Source: Flavobacteriaceae bacterium (lineage in GTDB: Bacteria > Bacteroidota > Bacteroidia > Flavobacteriales > Flavobacteriaceae). Taken from it: DNA of 64,000 bases. The notes under the pieces are model-generated. The model made no database searches, was not told where the DNA came from, and was given only the letters and a program-made list of their open reading frames with translations. This document shows, in pieces, positions 1 to 8,519 of this stretch. The stretch spans positions 124,001-188,000 of the forward strand of contig JANQSO010000008.1 in NCBI GenBank assembly GCA_028284005.1. The letters are read 5' to 3'. The position numbers and the translations under genes were made by a program. Position 1 is the stretch's first letter. The number at the start of each line of letters is the position of its first letter.

Positions 1-10
1 AACAATATTA

Positions 11-697
11 ATGCGCACCTCTGTTGAAAATCTTCAGGTATTATATGAAGATAATCACTTGATCATTGTTAATAAACGCCCCGGCGATATTGTACAGGGT
101 GATAAAACCGGAGATACTCCCTTATCGGAAATTGTAAAACAATATATCGCCAAAAAATACAGCAAACCCGGAGCCGTATTTTTGGGTGTAGTACATCGGC
201 TGGATCGCCCAACAAGCGGTATTGTAGTGTTTGCAAGAACTTCAAAAGCACTTTCGAGATTAAATAAATTATTTTCAGAAAGAAAAACTCAAAAAACCTA
301 CTGGGCAGTTGTGAAGAACACGCCTTCAAAAAATTCGAGTACTTTAATTCATTTTCTGAAACGAAATACGAAACAAAACAAGTCCTACGCAAATAATAAA
401 GAGGTGCCTGACAGCAAAAAGGCAATTTTGAGCTATTCCATACTAAAAAAGCTGGATAATTATGCTTTGCTGGAAGTAGACCTGCAAACCGGAAGGCATC
501 ACCAAATTAGAAGTCAGCTTGCTGCCATAGGTTCACCTATAAAAGGGGATCTAAAATATGGTTTTGACCGAAGCAATAAAGATGGGAGCATACATCTTCA
601 TTCAAGAGAATTAAGCTTTATACATCCTGTAAAAAAAGAAGTGTTATCTATAATTGCTCCTCCACCAAATGATGGGATTTGGAACGCTTGTATCTAG
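11..697 (+). CDS. RluA-family RNA pseudouridine synthase
   Basis: This 228-residue protein should convert specific uridines in rRNA or tRNA to pseudouridine in the cytoplasm. The family signature HRLDRPTSG is present, with the catalytic Asp at residue 65, followed by the later conserved block LLEVDLQTGRHHQIR that holds the RNA-binding and catalytic-site residues. There is no N-terminal S4 domain, so it is a short, catalytic-domain-only member, and the exact RNA target cannot be read from sequence. Its stop overlaps by 4 bp the stop of the convergent response-regulator gene, so the two genes share no terminator. The start at 11 gives the expected beginning of the fold (VLYEDNHLIIVNKRPG). Confidence 0.92.
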   Translation: MRTSVENLQVLYEDNHLIIVNKRPGDIVQGDKTGDTPLSEIVKQYIAKKYSKPGAVFLGVVHRLDRPTSGIVVFARTSKALSRLNKLFSERKTQKTYWAVVKNTPSKNSSTLIHFLKRNTKQNKSYANNKEVPDSKKAILSYSILKKLDNYALLEVDLQTGRHHQIRSQLAAIGSPIKGDLKYGFDRSNKDGSIHLHSRELSFIHPVKKEVLSIIAPPPNDGIWNACI

Positions 698-1350
698 ATC
701 GAGATAATATTGTTCTTTAACGCATATATGACCAACCCTACTCTATTCTTTATGTTGAGCTTATTAAAAAGTTCCTGTCGGTACCCATCGATGGTCTTAG
801 GGCTTAAATTCATGACCCCGGCAATTTCTTTATACGTCATCTCACTACAAGCCAATTGCAAAAATGTAATTTCATTTTCTTTAAGTACCAACTGATTTTT
901 TTGTTGCTCGGGTTGCAAAGAATGCAAAAGTGTTGTAGCAACTTTTTCGGAATGGTAATATCCTTTAGTGATAACTTCTGTCAACGCTTCCTGAAGTTTA
1001 TCCGGATGAATATCTTTCAGCAAATAACCTTTTGCCCCTCCGCGTAGCATTTTTAGAATGGTCAATTCGTCATCCTCCATAGATAGTGCCAAAACTTTGA
1101 TCTCCGGGTGGGTATTGGTAAGCCATTGCACAGTTTCGAAGCCGTCCATAACCGGCATATTAATATCCAACAAAATAATTTCGGGTAGTGTCTTAGCGGC
1201 CTTTATCTGTTGCTGTAGGTCAAAGCCGTTTTTAGCATGGTACAAAACTTTAAATCCGGAAAAAGTATCTATCAGCTTTTCTAAAGAACCAGCAAAAAGT
1301 AAATGGTCGTCTACTATTGCTATAGTATGGTCTGTGGAGTTATTTGTCAT
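694..1350 (-). CDS. NarL/FixJ-type response regulator (sensory operon A)
   Basis: A 218-residue two-component response regulator. The N-terminal receiver domain shows the acidic pair D14-D15, the phospho-acceptor Asp62 in LLDINMP and the conserved Lys112 in LLKD. The C-terminal half is a LuxR/NarL-type helix-turn-helix (LSPKTIDGYRQELFNKLNIK). It should bind DNA when phosphorylated by the kinase encoded immediately upstream, whose stop codon it overlaps by 11 bp. It is the last gene of a four-gene operon (3150 down to 694). The regulator at 30474-31151 is its counterpart in the second copy of that operon. Its targets are unknown; the tandem dyad motif upstream of the operon (3226-3286) is a candidate site, by inference only. 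Confidence 0.93.
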   Translation of the reverse strand: MTNNSTDHTIAIVDDHLLFAGSLEKLIDTFSGFKVLYHAKNGFDLQQQIKAAKTLPEIILLDINMPVMDGFETVQWLTNTHPEIKVLALSMEDDELTILKMLRGGAKGYLLKDIHPDKLQEALTEVITKGYYHSEKVATTLLHSLQPEQQKNQLVLKENEITFLQLACSEMTYKEIAGVMNLSPKTIDGYRQELFNKLNIKNRVGLVIYALKNNIISI

Positions 1351-2140
1351 GGGTATAGGGATATTTTAAAAACAAGTTGGTTCCTTCTCCAATTTTCGAG
1401 CTGATCGATAAATCTGCTTCCAATAATTCTGCACGGCCCTTCATGGTTTGCATACCGCTGTTTTCATTATTTTGAGTAGGGTCAAACCCTACACCGTCAT
1501 CTTTCGCGGTAATTTCTAATTCGGTTTCTTTATAATTTAAATGTACTAATAAATTATTTGCTTTTGCATGTTTTATAACATTTGAAAAGAATTCCTGCAA
1601 GATTCTAAAGATGATAATTTCGTTTTCACTTTTAATAAAAGCCTCATTTCCTTCAATTTTGAAAGTAGCCTCTAAGAAATTTAACCTGTTAAATCGTTCC
1701 AGTTCCAGCTTCAAAGAAGTGACAAGGCCGTTTTTCTGAATTACATCACTATTAAGGATCTTTGATAAAGAGCGGATCTCTGTAACAGATTCTTTAACTA
1801 CTTCTTTAGTTTCCTTGATCTGGTCGTGGAACTCCAGCGGAGTTGTATTTAGTAACATATTTAACTGTATGTTCGCTACAGACAATAATTGCCCAACATT
1901 ATCATGCAGTTCCCATGCAATATTCTTTAACGTTTGTTCCTGTATCTCCAGTTGAGAATTTGCGAGTTCTTTTTCAAATTTTTGTTTTGCTTCAAGCTTG
2001 TCCATTAAAAATTTATTTTTCCTCCTTTGAAATGCAATTACAAATATGATTGCAAAAACAGCAAGGAAAAGTAGTATGGCAACGAAGTATATAATCAATA
2101 AAGCTTCTTGCCGTAATAATGGTTCTTGTTCCGGGCGCAT
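1340..2140 (-). CDS. HisKA_3-type sensor histidine kinase (sensory operon A)
   Basis: A 266-residue histidine kinase. One transmembrane helix lies near residues 13-37, followed by a coiled linker and a HisKA_3 dimerisation domain with the phospho-accepting His79 in AWELHDNVGQ. A HATPase_c domain follows, with the N box (EFFSNVIKHAKANN) and the G box (DDGVGFD). There is no extracellular sensory domain: only about a dozen residues precede the helix. Signal input must therefore come through another protein, most plausibly the 7-TM-like protein encoded directly upstream, whose coding end overlaps this start by 46 bp. It is expected to phosphorylate the downstream NarL-type regulator. Confidence 0.9.
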   Translation of the reverse strand: MRPEQEPLLRQEALLIIYFVAILLFLAVFAIIFVIAFQRRKNKFLMDKLEAKQKFEKELANSQLEIQEQTLKNIAWELHDNVGQLLSVANIQLNMLLNTTPLEFHDQIKETKEVVKESVTEIRSLSKILNSDVIQKNGLVTSLKLELERFNRLNFLEATFKIEGNEAFIKSENEIIIFRILQEFFSNVIKHAKANNLLVHLNYKETELEITAKDDGVGFDPTQNNENSGMQTMKGRAELLEADLSISSKIGEGTNLFLKYPYTHDK

Positions 2141-2802
2141 ATAAAAAATCCTATGATATAGAGAGAATACATAATAAAATTACAGCTAAAGATAACCTGA
2201 ATATATAAATTGAAAAACTCCGGGTTATGTGATTCGCTAAAATAAGTACTATAAATAAACAATGGTGTTGTACACAAATGAAATATCAATGCTGCTACGG
2301 AAACATAAAAAGGCAGAGTTTTGTGCACCCTCAAAATTTCATTACTATTAAGAAGTTCGAGGTAATAAAAGAATATACTAAGGAATATCAGTAACGTACC
2401 AACGATAACCGTAAATGGTGAGAAGGCTACAAAGTAGATTCCGGAAAAGACCAGGTAAAGAACACTGGTCAGTACAAATAACAATAAAAGTACATTCAAA
2501 ACCCTCTTAAGGTTTTTTGATTTTAAGTACAGTTTAAAGTATGTTACATAAAATATCATACTAATTAGTAACTGTATATTATAAAGCCAATAATTCTGTT
2601 CGAAGACAGTTCCCTTCAGTGAGTTTAAAAATGAGAAGTCATTAATGAAATAATTGTACCAACCAATGATCTCTACAAATACTGTAAATGCTAAATAGCA
2701 GACCAGTATCAGTGAAAATTTATCATTAGATTTTCTATAATAATATATAGATGATAAAAAAGCTATTAATTCTAATAAATTGAAAAATAATCGTGTTTCC
2801 AA
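2095..2802 (-). CDS. Uncharacterised multi-pass membrane protein of sensory operon A
   Basis: A 235-residue integral membrane protein that I do not recognise as a named family. About seven hydrophobic segments are visible and the C-terminus is basic (CARNKNHYYGKKLY). It sits between a small soluble protein (3 bp gap upstream) and a histidine kinase lacking a sensor domain, whose gene it overlaps by 46 bp. A protein of the same size, topology and position occurs in the second operon at 31909-32538. The context suggests the membrane sensor or transducer for the kinase. That is inference; no ligand-binding motif is visible. Confidence 0.8.
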   Translation of the reverse strand: METRLFFNLLELIAFLSSIYYYRKSNDKFSLILVCYLAFTVFVEIIGWYNYFINDFSFLNSLKGTVFEQNYWLYNIQLLISMIFYVTYFKLYLKSKNLKRVLNVLLLLFVLTSVLYLVFSGIYFVAFSPFTVIVGTLLIFLSIFFYYLELLNSNEILRVHKTLPFYVSVAALIFHLCTTPLFIYSTYFSESHNPEFFNLYIQVIFSCNFIMYSLYIIGFFICARNKNHYYGKKLY

Positions 2803-2805
2803 TGA

Positions 2806-3150
2806 CTAGTAAATATTAGGGGGCCAACCACCGCCTACAGTGTTTAGAGAATCTATACTATAATTATTGGGAGAATCTGCTTTAACACCATTTGTAGGAG
2901 CTAAAAACACAGTGTTTTGTTTAGACTTTGAATCATCGTAGGCAGCAAAGTATATCCTAATGCCGGGTTCAGAAGTTCCGGTATGGTTCTTTTTTACATA
3001 TTCCAGATACTCTTCCAGTTCCTCCACACTAAACACAAAGTCTCTAACATCTGAACCCAGGTCCTTGTCTATTAAGGACGCGCGGCTGTTCCAGTTGTTA
3101 TACAACGCTCTTGCTTCGGTTTCGCTAATACATTTTGACGGTTTTTCCAT
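2806..3150 (-). CDS. Small soluble protein, first gene of sensory operon A
   Basis: A 114-residue protein with no signal peptide and no transmembrane segment; I cannot name its family. The layout is an N-terminal helix (EARALYNNWNSRA), a hydrophobic strand (DFVFSVEELEEYLEYVKK), a second strand block (GIRIYFAAYDDS ... TVFLAPTNG) and a loose tail ending in Gly-Gly-Gly-Trp-Pro-Pro. The same order of elements occurs in the 139-residue first protein of the second operon (32540-32959): helix with W, FLIPAVDLEEALAEIK, AKIRAYIGVEN, KLMLVG, and a Pro-Pro tail. The two are therefore distant homologues. As first gene of both operons it may be a signal input or partner of the membrane protein (inference). 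Confidence 0.78.
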   Translation of the reverse strand: MEKPSKCISETEARALYNNWNSRASLIDKDLGSDVRDFVFSVEELEEYLEYVKKNHTGTSEPGIRIYFAAYDDSKSKQNTVFLAPTNGVKADSPNNYSIDSLNTVGGGWPPNIY

Positions 3151-3225
3151 AATAATTGGGTTTTTAAAATTAGTTTCTTAAAAATAGTCAAAAACTTAGT
3201 CCTGCCTTTCATTAAATCATTAAAA

Positions 3226-3286
3226 AGGGGAAAATCCTTAAAATAAAAACAGGGTTTTTCCTTATCATTTTCAAGAAAAAACCTTA
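3226..3286. promoter_or_regulatory. Tandem dyad-like sites upstream of sensory operon A
   Basis: Three similar blocks lie 75-135 bp upstream of the first gene of operon A: AGGGGAAAATCCTTA (3226-3240), CAGGGTTTTTCCTTA (3250-3264) and CAAGAAAAAACCTTA (3272-3286). The CCTT cores are spaced by 24 and 22 bp, about two helical turns, as expected for a protein binding one face of DNA. The same motif (CAGGATTTTTCCT, twice, 22 bp apart) recurs at 13594-13628. They lie between divergent genes, so either this operon or the CHAP-protein gene at 3429 could be controlled. Confidence 0.5.
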
Positions 3287-3428
3287 AATAATTAGGTAAA
3301 TGCCTCTTGTACAGATTTTTATTATAAAATAGCTTTCTAATCCCTATCCTGTTCAAAAAATCTTTAAAAGAATATTTTTTTAACTTTTACAAATAAAACA
3401 CCAATACTAAAGATTAAAACAGCCGATC

Positions 3429-4247
3429 ATGAAAAAAACGTCTTACAAAAAAGAGCTTTCCATTAAAGCAACACAAAAGAAAAAAGGGACTGAGAATAAC
3501 AAAAAGGATGTTATGAAGATACAGTCGTGGCTTTCTTTGTACGCAATTAAAAATCCAAGTGCCGGTACGGCAACATCTATAGACGGTGATTTTGGGCCGG
3601 CCACTGAAAAAGCCGTAAAGAATTTTCAAAAAGCAATGAACTTGCCCGTTTCAGGAATTGTTACCAAACTATTGTTCTCAAAATTATGCGCTCCTATGGA
3701 AGAGGCTTTTGAGAAACCCCTTACGGCTGCGGGCCTAAGAGATATGGTGGTGGAGGCTTCAGAAAATCATCTCAACAATTTCGCCTACGAATTACAAATT
3801 AAAGGTGCTTCCAATAGCGGGCCATGGGTACGTGCCTATATGGATGGACATGAAGGTTCCTCGTGGTATTGGTGCATGGGATTTGCTCAAACAATTATAG
3901 ACCAGGCTGCCAGTGCTCAAGGAAAAAATTTTAAAACCCTGTTTCCCTTAACCTATAGTTGTGATACTGTTGGCAACAAAGGATTGGAGAAAGGGTTGCT
4001 AAGTAGATATCAGGATATAAGAAGGGATCCATCTTTAGTAAAGCACGGAGACCTCTTTTTATTACAAAAGTCCAAATTTGACTGGATACATACCGGAATA
4101 ATAACAGCAGTAAAAGACGATGTTATTGAGACCATTGAAGGAAATACAAATCAAGCAGGTTCCAGGAACGGTATTGCCGTGATGAAGAGAACCCGAAATT
4201 TTCAAAAATCCAAAATAGATGTATTTTCAATTGAACCGTTAGTGTAA
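3429..4247 (+). CDS. Peptidoglycan-binding / CHAP-like cysteine hydrolase
   Basis: A 272-residue protein. Residues about 25-90 form a PG_binding_1-type domain (DVMKIQSWLSLYAI ... SIDGDFGPATEKAVKNFQ). The rest looks like a CHAP/NlpC-P60-type hydrolase, with a candidate catalytic Cys in WYWCMGFAQ, a His in WIHTGII and a polar residue in IEGNTN. Such proteins cleave peptidoglycan peptides or amide bonds. Unusually there is no signal peptide: the N-terminus is Lys-rich (MKKTSYKKELSIKATQKKKG). The protein must therefore act inside the cell, leave by a non-Sec route, or be released by lysis. It is transcribed divergently from sensory operon A. Confidence 0.8.
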   Translation: MKKTSYKKELSIKATQKKKGTENNKKDVMKIQSWLSLYAIKNPSAGTATSIDGDFGPATEKAVKNFQKAMNLPVSGIVTKLLFSKLCAPMEEAFEKPLTAAGLRDMVVEASENHLNNFAYELQIKGASNSGPWVRAYMDGHEGSSWYWCMGFAQTIIDQAASAQGKNFKTLFPLTYSCDTVGNKGLEKGLLSRYQDIRRDPSLVKHGDLFLLQKSKFDWIHTGIITAVKDDVIETIEGNTNQAGSRNGIAVMKRTRNFQKSKIDVFSIEPLV

Positions 4248-4335
4248 GACGGCAGGCCTGCTTCATTTTGCAAAAGGTCTATTGTTTTACTACATACTTA
4301 TCTGTAAATTAGACAATCATACTTAACTACTTTTC

Positions 4336-6945
4336 ATGGCTGAAAAAAAATCAAAAATTGCAAGATTTATCGCAGGTGTCAATCACTTGATACGGTCGTT
4401 CAAGAACTTTGTAAAATCATCTATTTTAAGCCTCATAATCATTGTCATCATTTTGCTTCTTCTTACGCAAATGGATCAGGCATTTACAATGATGGTGGAT
4501 ATTATTGAAAACCGTGGATTCTCGCTGTTTCTATCATTTCTTTTTATAAATGCACTGGCTATTGCACTTTCTCATTTTCCAATTTATACATATTATGCCG
4601 CAGATCTAAACAATTCGGAAGACTTTACCAACTGGAAGAAAGTATATCCTTTTAAGTTTTGGCCTTTAAAGCGCTTTCCAATTTTTGTCTTTACAACCAA
4701 TAAAGATTCAGGATATACTCCTGACAATTGGGCAAACTATTTACGGTATTTCATCGGTCTATTAATTCATGGGGTGTGGATCCATTTTATAGTAAGTAGT
4801 TTTGCCCCTAACCTCATATTTGAAATATTTCCTTTGGGGCCTGTAAAGGCTGTTATCTATTCTTTACTTATTGTTCCTTTTATCCTGTATATAATTTTTA
4901 AAGAAAAGTTTACAAAACTCACATCGCAGACCGATAAAGACGGAAATGGCCTGTCTGAGGCTGAAAAAACCAACAATCATAATAAACTCGACAAGCTGTA
5001 TAAAAGGCTTGGGCTTTGGTATTTCTTTATTGCCTTATCCAATCTATTATTATTGCTCATTACGGTTTTAGTTGGAAATTTTAGCCCGGGAGGTTTTGTC
5101 TTGATCGTATTGACCAGTTATGCATTTATGTTTAATTATGTGTTCTTTAGATTATTAAGAACAAAATTCACCAAGGTCAGGAAAACACTAAAGAGCCCTT
5201 TATTATTGCCTGCTCAAATATTCATTGGATGGATAAATTTTCTTGAAAAATCTGAAAATTACATTGCATTATTCAATCTAAACTTTCTCTTTTCAATTCT
5301 TTTACTTGTTTACTCGACTGTAGCAAGTATTAAAGGATGGGGGCTATACAATGGAATCCCCATTCTTCTGGCTTTTTTCTATTTCTACTATTTTATTATT
5401 GCGAGTTTGGGAAAATATTTCTTCGTCACTAAAAAAATGAACCTGTTCGGTACTAGAAAATACCGGGCCATATTTGGGGTTTCTTCTATTGTTGTAATAC
5501 TTCTTTTTATTACAAATTGCGCAAATGTAGAAGTAAGAACACACGAACTTGACCTGGTAAAAAATACTAAGGCCGAAATTCTTGAAGACCGGTTTCTGGA
5601 CAGCCTCTCCGTTAAAAGTGATAACACCTTGTTCTTTATTGCTTCACATGGTGGCGGACTCAAAGCCAACGTATGGACCTTAAATGTCTTAAATAGATTA
5701 CAACAAAGAACCAAAGGGAAGTTACTCGACCAAACCATTGCAATGTCCGGTGCATCCGGAGGTTCCCTGGGACTGGCACTTTATACGGGTTTATATAAAG
5801 AAAACGGTATCGATACTCATGCAATTCAAGAGAAGATCGACAAAATTTCCGAAGAAAATTATACCTCACTGGACCTAACACTTACATTTGGCCTGGATAG
5901 CTATCGTAAATTATGGCCACTCAGTCAACGCATAGGATTAAGAGACAGGCCCTATTACGCTATGGTCAAATACCAAAAGAATGTAGAGGACACAAACAGT
6001 AAAACACTTGACAGCATTTCTTTTAGAGACTATTGGAAGGAGGCTTTCACCAAAACCGGATATTTCCCGTCTCTTATTATGAATACTGCCGGGACTAAGG
6101 GAAGCAGAGGTATTTTATGGTCTGTAAAACAAAATGATTTTAAGAAAGTATTTCCTTTTGCTGAAAATCTCGCCGATCTATACGATGAAACCAAAACGAT
6201 CCCCTTCTATCAGGCGGTTTCCACTACGAACCGTTTTCCTGTCTTTAGCCCTGCTGCCAAAATTCCCGGCTACGGACACTACATAGATGCCGGGGCCATT
6301 GACAACAGTGGACTGCTAGGCTGCCTGGATCTACACAATTATCTCCTTAATTATAAGAAATCCGTGATCGGGGATAAGCAAATTGCGTATTTGGAAATTA
6401 TCAATAGTAAGTCATTGTACATTAATTATTTGATCAATAGGTTTAAAGAAGAATATGATATTGAGCACATTATTAAAAATGAGAATGAAACCGATAATAT
6501 CATAGTAGATCTAAAGACCGGTTTAAATCTGGATAAGATCCCCGGATATTTAAGCGATTATATCACCAACTGGGAAAATACCCAAAATGGGAACATACGC
6601 TATTTTAAAATTTTCATGCCACATAAAGTTTCATTTGATGATGTAGAAAGTTTTTTTGATGGAAAGATCGAAAACGGGGATAATGATGTACTAAAGAACT
6701 TACAGCAATTCTTAGACATAAAAAACAAAGAGATTCTTGACAAGACCGAAGATCCGGAAAAATCATTCTTTGACCCGTGGATGTTTTATGAACCTACGCT
6801 CTCTCGTCATTTAAGCCGAAGCAGTCTTCTTTATATCGAACGTATTTTAGAACACCCTCTTTTAGACGATCAATTTAAAGAGATAGAAAAACTGGTCAAT
6901 ACACAAAAAATTGAGAAAAATGAAGACCCTAAGATGGCCTTCTAA
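4336..6945 (+). CDS. Membrane-anchored patatin-like phospholipase
   Basis: An 869-residue protein with two parts. Roughly residues 1-400 hold about eight to ten hydrophobic segments. The C-terminal part carries a patatin-like lipase domain with an oxyanion-type Gly-rich loop (SHGGGLKANVW), the nucleophile elbow GASGGS with Ser474, and the catalytic Asp651 in DAGAIDNSG. The catalytic dyad Ser-Asp is therefore intact. It is predicted to hydrolyse acyl chains of membrane lipids at the cytoplasmic membrane. The gene stands alone, 88 bp after the CHAP-protein gene on the same strand, and co-transcription is possible. A patatin domain fused to so long a membrane region is less usual than the soluble or beta-barrel-linked forms. 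Confidence 0.85.
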   Translation: MAEKKSKIARFIAGVNHLIRSFKNFVKSSILSLIIIVIILLLLTQMDQAFTMMVDIIENRGFSLFLSFLFINALAIALSHFPIYTYYAADLNNSEDFTNWKKVYPFKFWPLKRFPIFVFTTNKDSGYTPDNWANYLRYFIGLLIHGVWIHFIVSSFAPNLIFEIFPLGPVKAVIYSLLIVPFILYIIFKEKFTKLTSQTDKDGNGLSEAEKTNNHNKLDKLYKRLGLWYFFIALSNLLLLLITVLVGNFSPGGFVLIVLTSYAFMFNYVFFRLLRTKFTKVRKTLKSPLLLPAQIFIGWINFLEKSENYIALFNLNFLFSILLLVYSTVASIKGWGLYNGIPILLAFFYFYYFIIASLGKYFFVTKKMNLFGTRKYRAIFGVSSIVVILLFITNCANVEVRTHELDLVKNTKAEILEDRFLDSLSVKSDNTLFFIASHGGGLKANVWTLNVLNRLQQRTKGKLLDQTIAMSGASGGSLGLALYTGLYKENGIDTHAIQEKIDKISEENYTSLDLTLTFGLDSYRKLWPLSQRIGLRDRPYYAMVKYQKNVEDTNSKTLDSISFRDYWKEAFTKTGYFPSLIMNTAGTKGSRGILWSVKQNDFKKVFPFAENLADLYDETKTIPFYQAVSTTNRFPVFSPAAKIPGYGHYIDAGAIDNSGLLGCLDLHNYLLNYKKSVIGDKQIAYLEIINSKSLYINYLINRFKEEYDIEHIIKNENETDNIIVDLKTGLNLDKIPGYLSDYITNWENTQNGNIRYFKIFMPHKVSFDDVESFFDGKIENGDNDVLKNLQQFLDIKNKEILDKTEDPEKSFFDPWMFYEPTLSRHLSRSSLLYIERILEHPLLDDQFKEIEKLVNTQKIEKNEDPKMAF

Positions 6946-6952
6946 CCAACTC

Positions 6953-7798
6953 TTAGAGCAATTTAAATTGCACCTCTTCTCCCGCTCTCTTTTGTGCTAA
7001 TAGATTGATCGCTTTTTCCGTGAGTTGCAAGACCCTGGCATAGCCGCCGGTTGTTTGTGCATCACGCATTAAGACTGCACATCTTCCAGAAGGCATCAAT
7101 TGGACCGTTCCCGGTTGAACAGGTGCCGTAATGATCTCTTTTGCTGAAAGCGTTTCATACCCTTTTAATAAATACGCCATCCGATTGCTTTCCGGTAAGA
7201 TCACGCCCACTGAGTTTAGCAGTTGTTGTTGAAACAATTCTGATAGTGAGTTAAACTCAGGGCCTTTAAAAGCCTCAATAACAGATGATGTAAAATACGA
7301 ACGGCGTATCTTTACCGATGCCGTAACTTCAGATTGTCCATTCGTGTAGGTAGCGATGGATAGCTGATCTCCGGTATCAATAGAAGGTTTTAAGGTAATT
7401 CCTCTGTGATAACTGTAACTTCCCATTATATATTCAGTTTTAAATCCACCTGCAACAGATAAATAAGCCCGCTGGCCATATCCGGGAAGCCCAAATTTAA
7501 GAATGCTTCCTTCCGGTATTTGAATACGTGTATTCAAAGGAATTTCAATATTATTGAGTGTAGGTGAAAATCCTGCACCGGTAATGGCTATTTCGGTAGC
7601 TATGTCAAAACGAAGTACAGGGCCTATATATGTAATCTCCATTACAGCTTCGGTTCTGTTATTTCCAACCAAACGATTTGCCAACCGTGACGAATAACTA
7701 TCCATGACTCCTCCTAACGGAACTCCATACTTTCGATATCCATAACGCCCCAGATCCTGGATAGTAGTATATAACCCCCCGGAGATGACTTTAACCAT
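6953..7798 (-). CDS. pxpC: 5-oxoprolinase subunit C (carboxyltransferase domain)
   Basis: A 281-residue protein of the biotin-dependent carboxyltransferase / KipA / AHS2 family. With PxpA and PxpB it forms the ATP-dependent prokaryotic 5-oxoprolinase, which opens pyroglutamate (5-oxoproline) to glutamate in the cytoplasm. Family features visible are the start VISGGLYTTIQDLGRYGYRKYGVPLGGVMDSYS (given here in parts: TTIQDLGR and GVPLGGVMD), the central GFKTEYIMGSYS block and RCAVLMRDAQTTGGY near the end. Its start overlaps the pxpB stop by 8 bp, which indicates translational coupling. It is the last gene of the operon that begins with the NRAMP-like carrier. Confidence 0.92.
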   Translation of the reverse strand: MVKVISGGLYTTIQDLGRYGYRKYGVPLGGVMDSYSSRLANRLVGNNRTEAVMEITYIGPVLRFDIATEIAITGAGFSPTLNNIEIPLNTRIQIPEGSILKFGLPGYGQRAYLSVAGGFKTEYIMGSYSYHRGITLKPSIDTGDQLSIATYTNGQSEVTASVKIRRSYFTSSVIEAFKGPEFNSLSELFQQQLLNSVGVILPESNRMAYLLKGYETLSAKEIITAPVQPGTVQLMPSGRCAVLMRDAQTTGGYARVLQLTEKAINLLAQKRAGEEVQFKLL

Positions 7799-8519
7799 TA
7801 TACACCTCCTTTTTTATTTTATAAGTTCCGTTTTCAATTTGAGCTTCAATTTTTATGAACTCTTTTTTTGAAACTGAAAAGAATTTCACATAATCACCCG
7901 CAAGTAATAAACTGGGAGGTTCCAATTCCGAAGAAAAAAACCGAAGAGGAGATCTCCCTAAAATATTCCACCCTCCGGGGGAATCCAAAGTATATATCCC
8001 TGTCTGGCCTCCGCCAATACCAACAGAACCCTTTTCAACATATCTTTGCGGGGTCTTTTTTCGAGGGGTATGCAACCGCTTATCCAATCCTCCCAAATAT
8101 GGAAACCCCGGAAGGAAGCCAATAAAGAAAACTTTATACAATGGTTTTGTATGAAATGAGATCACTTCTGAAACAGATAAGTCATTAGCGGATGCTATCG
8201 TTGCTATATCAGGTGCAAAATCACTTTTATAACAGACCGGCACAGAAACAATATATCTTTGTTCTGAAGCAGTTTTTGTCGTTTCAAACCGAGTATCCCT
8301 GAGTTCTTCCAAAAACTGTTTAGCAACAACACTCTCGTGCAAATACACGGCCAATGAACAATATGCAGGTACAATTTCTATAATTTCCTTGGAAAAGTTT
8401 TGATGAATAAAATTGCTGTACCGCAGTACTTCAGCATTTACTTTTTCGTCAATACCGGTATTCCAGGTGGCCAATAGTACATGTTCGCCAAATTTTTGCC
8501 AAATAGGAGGTTCTTTCAT
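7791..8519 (-). CDS. pxpB: 5-oxoprolinase subunit B (allophanate hydrolase subunit 1 family)
   Basis: A 242-residue protein of the KipI / AHS1 family that partners PxpC in the 5-oxoprolinase complex. Visible signatures are FIGFLPGFPYLGGLDKRL, then RKKTPQRYVEKGSVGIGGGQTGIY and SPGGWNILGRSPL, which match the usual C-terminal cyclophilin-like region. The length is normal. The gene overlaps pxpA upstream by 4 bp and pxpC downstream by 8 bp. In Bacillus the homologue KipI also inhibits a sporulation kinase; with pxpA and pxpC adjacent here, the metabolic role is the safer reading. Confidence 0.92.
   Translation of the reverse strand: MKEPPIWQKFGEHVLLATWNTGIDEKVNAEVLRYSNFIHQNFSKEIIEIVPAYCSLAVYLHESVVAKQFLEELRDTRFETTKTASEQRYIVSVPVCYKSDFAPDIATIASANDLSVSEVISFHTKPLYKVFFIGFLPGFPYLGGLDKRLHTPRKKTPQRYVEKGSVGIGGGQTGIYTLDSPGGWNILGRSPLRFFSSELEPPSLLLAGDYVKFFSVSKKEFIKIEAQIENGTYKIKKEVYNG

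Noticed and set aside
3072..3356. ORF of 94 residues over the operon A intergenic region
   Set aside because: It overlaps the small soluble protein gene in another frame and runs across the repeat motif; composition is not protein-like.
4248..4335. Terminator at GCAGGCCTGC after the CHAP gene
   Set aside because: It is a loop-less palindrome without a T run, so it is not an intrinsic terminator.
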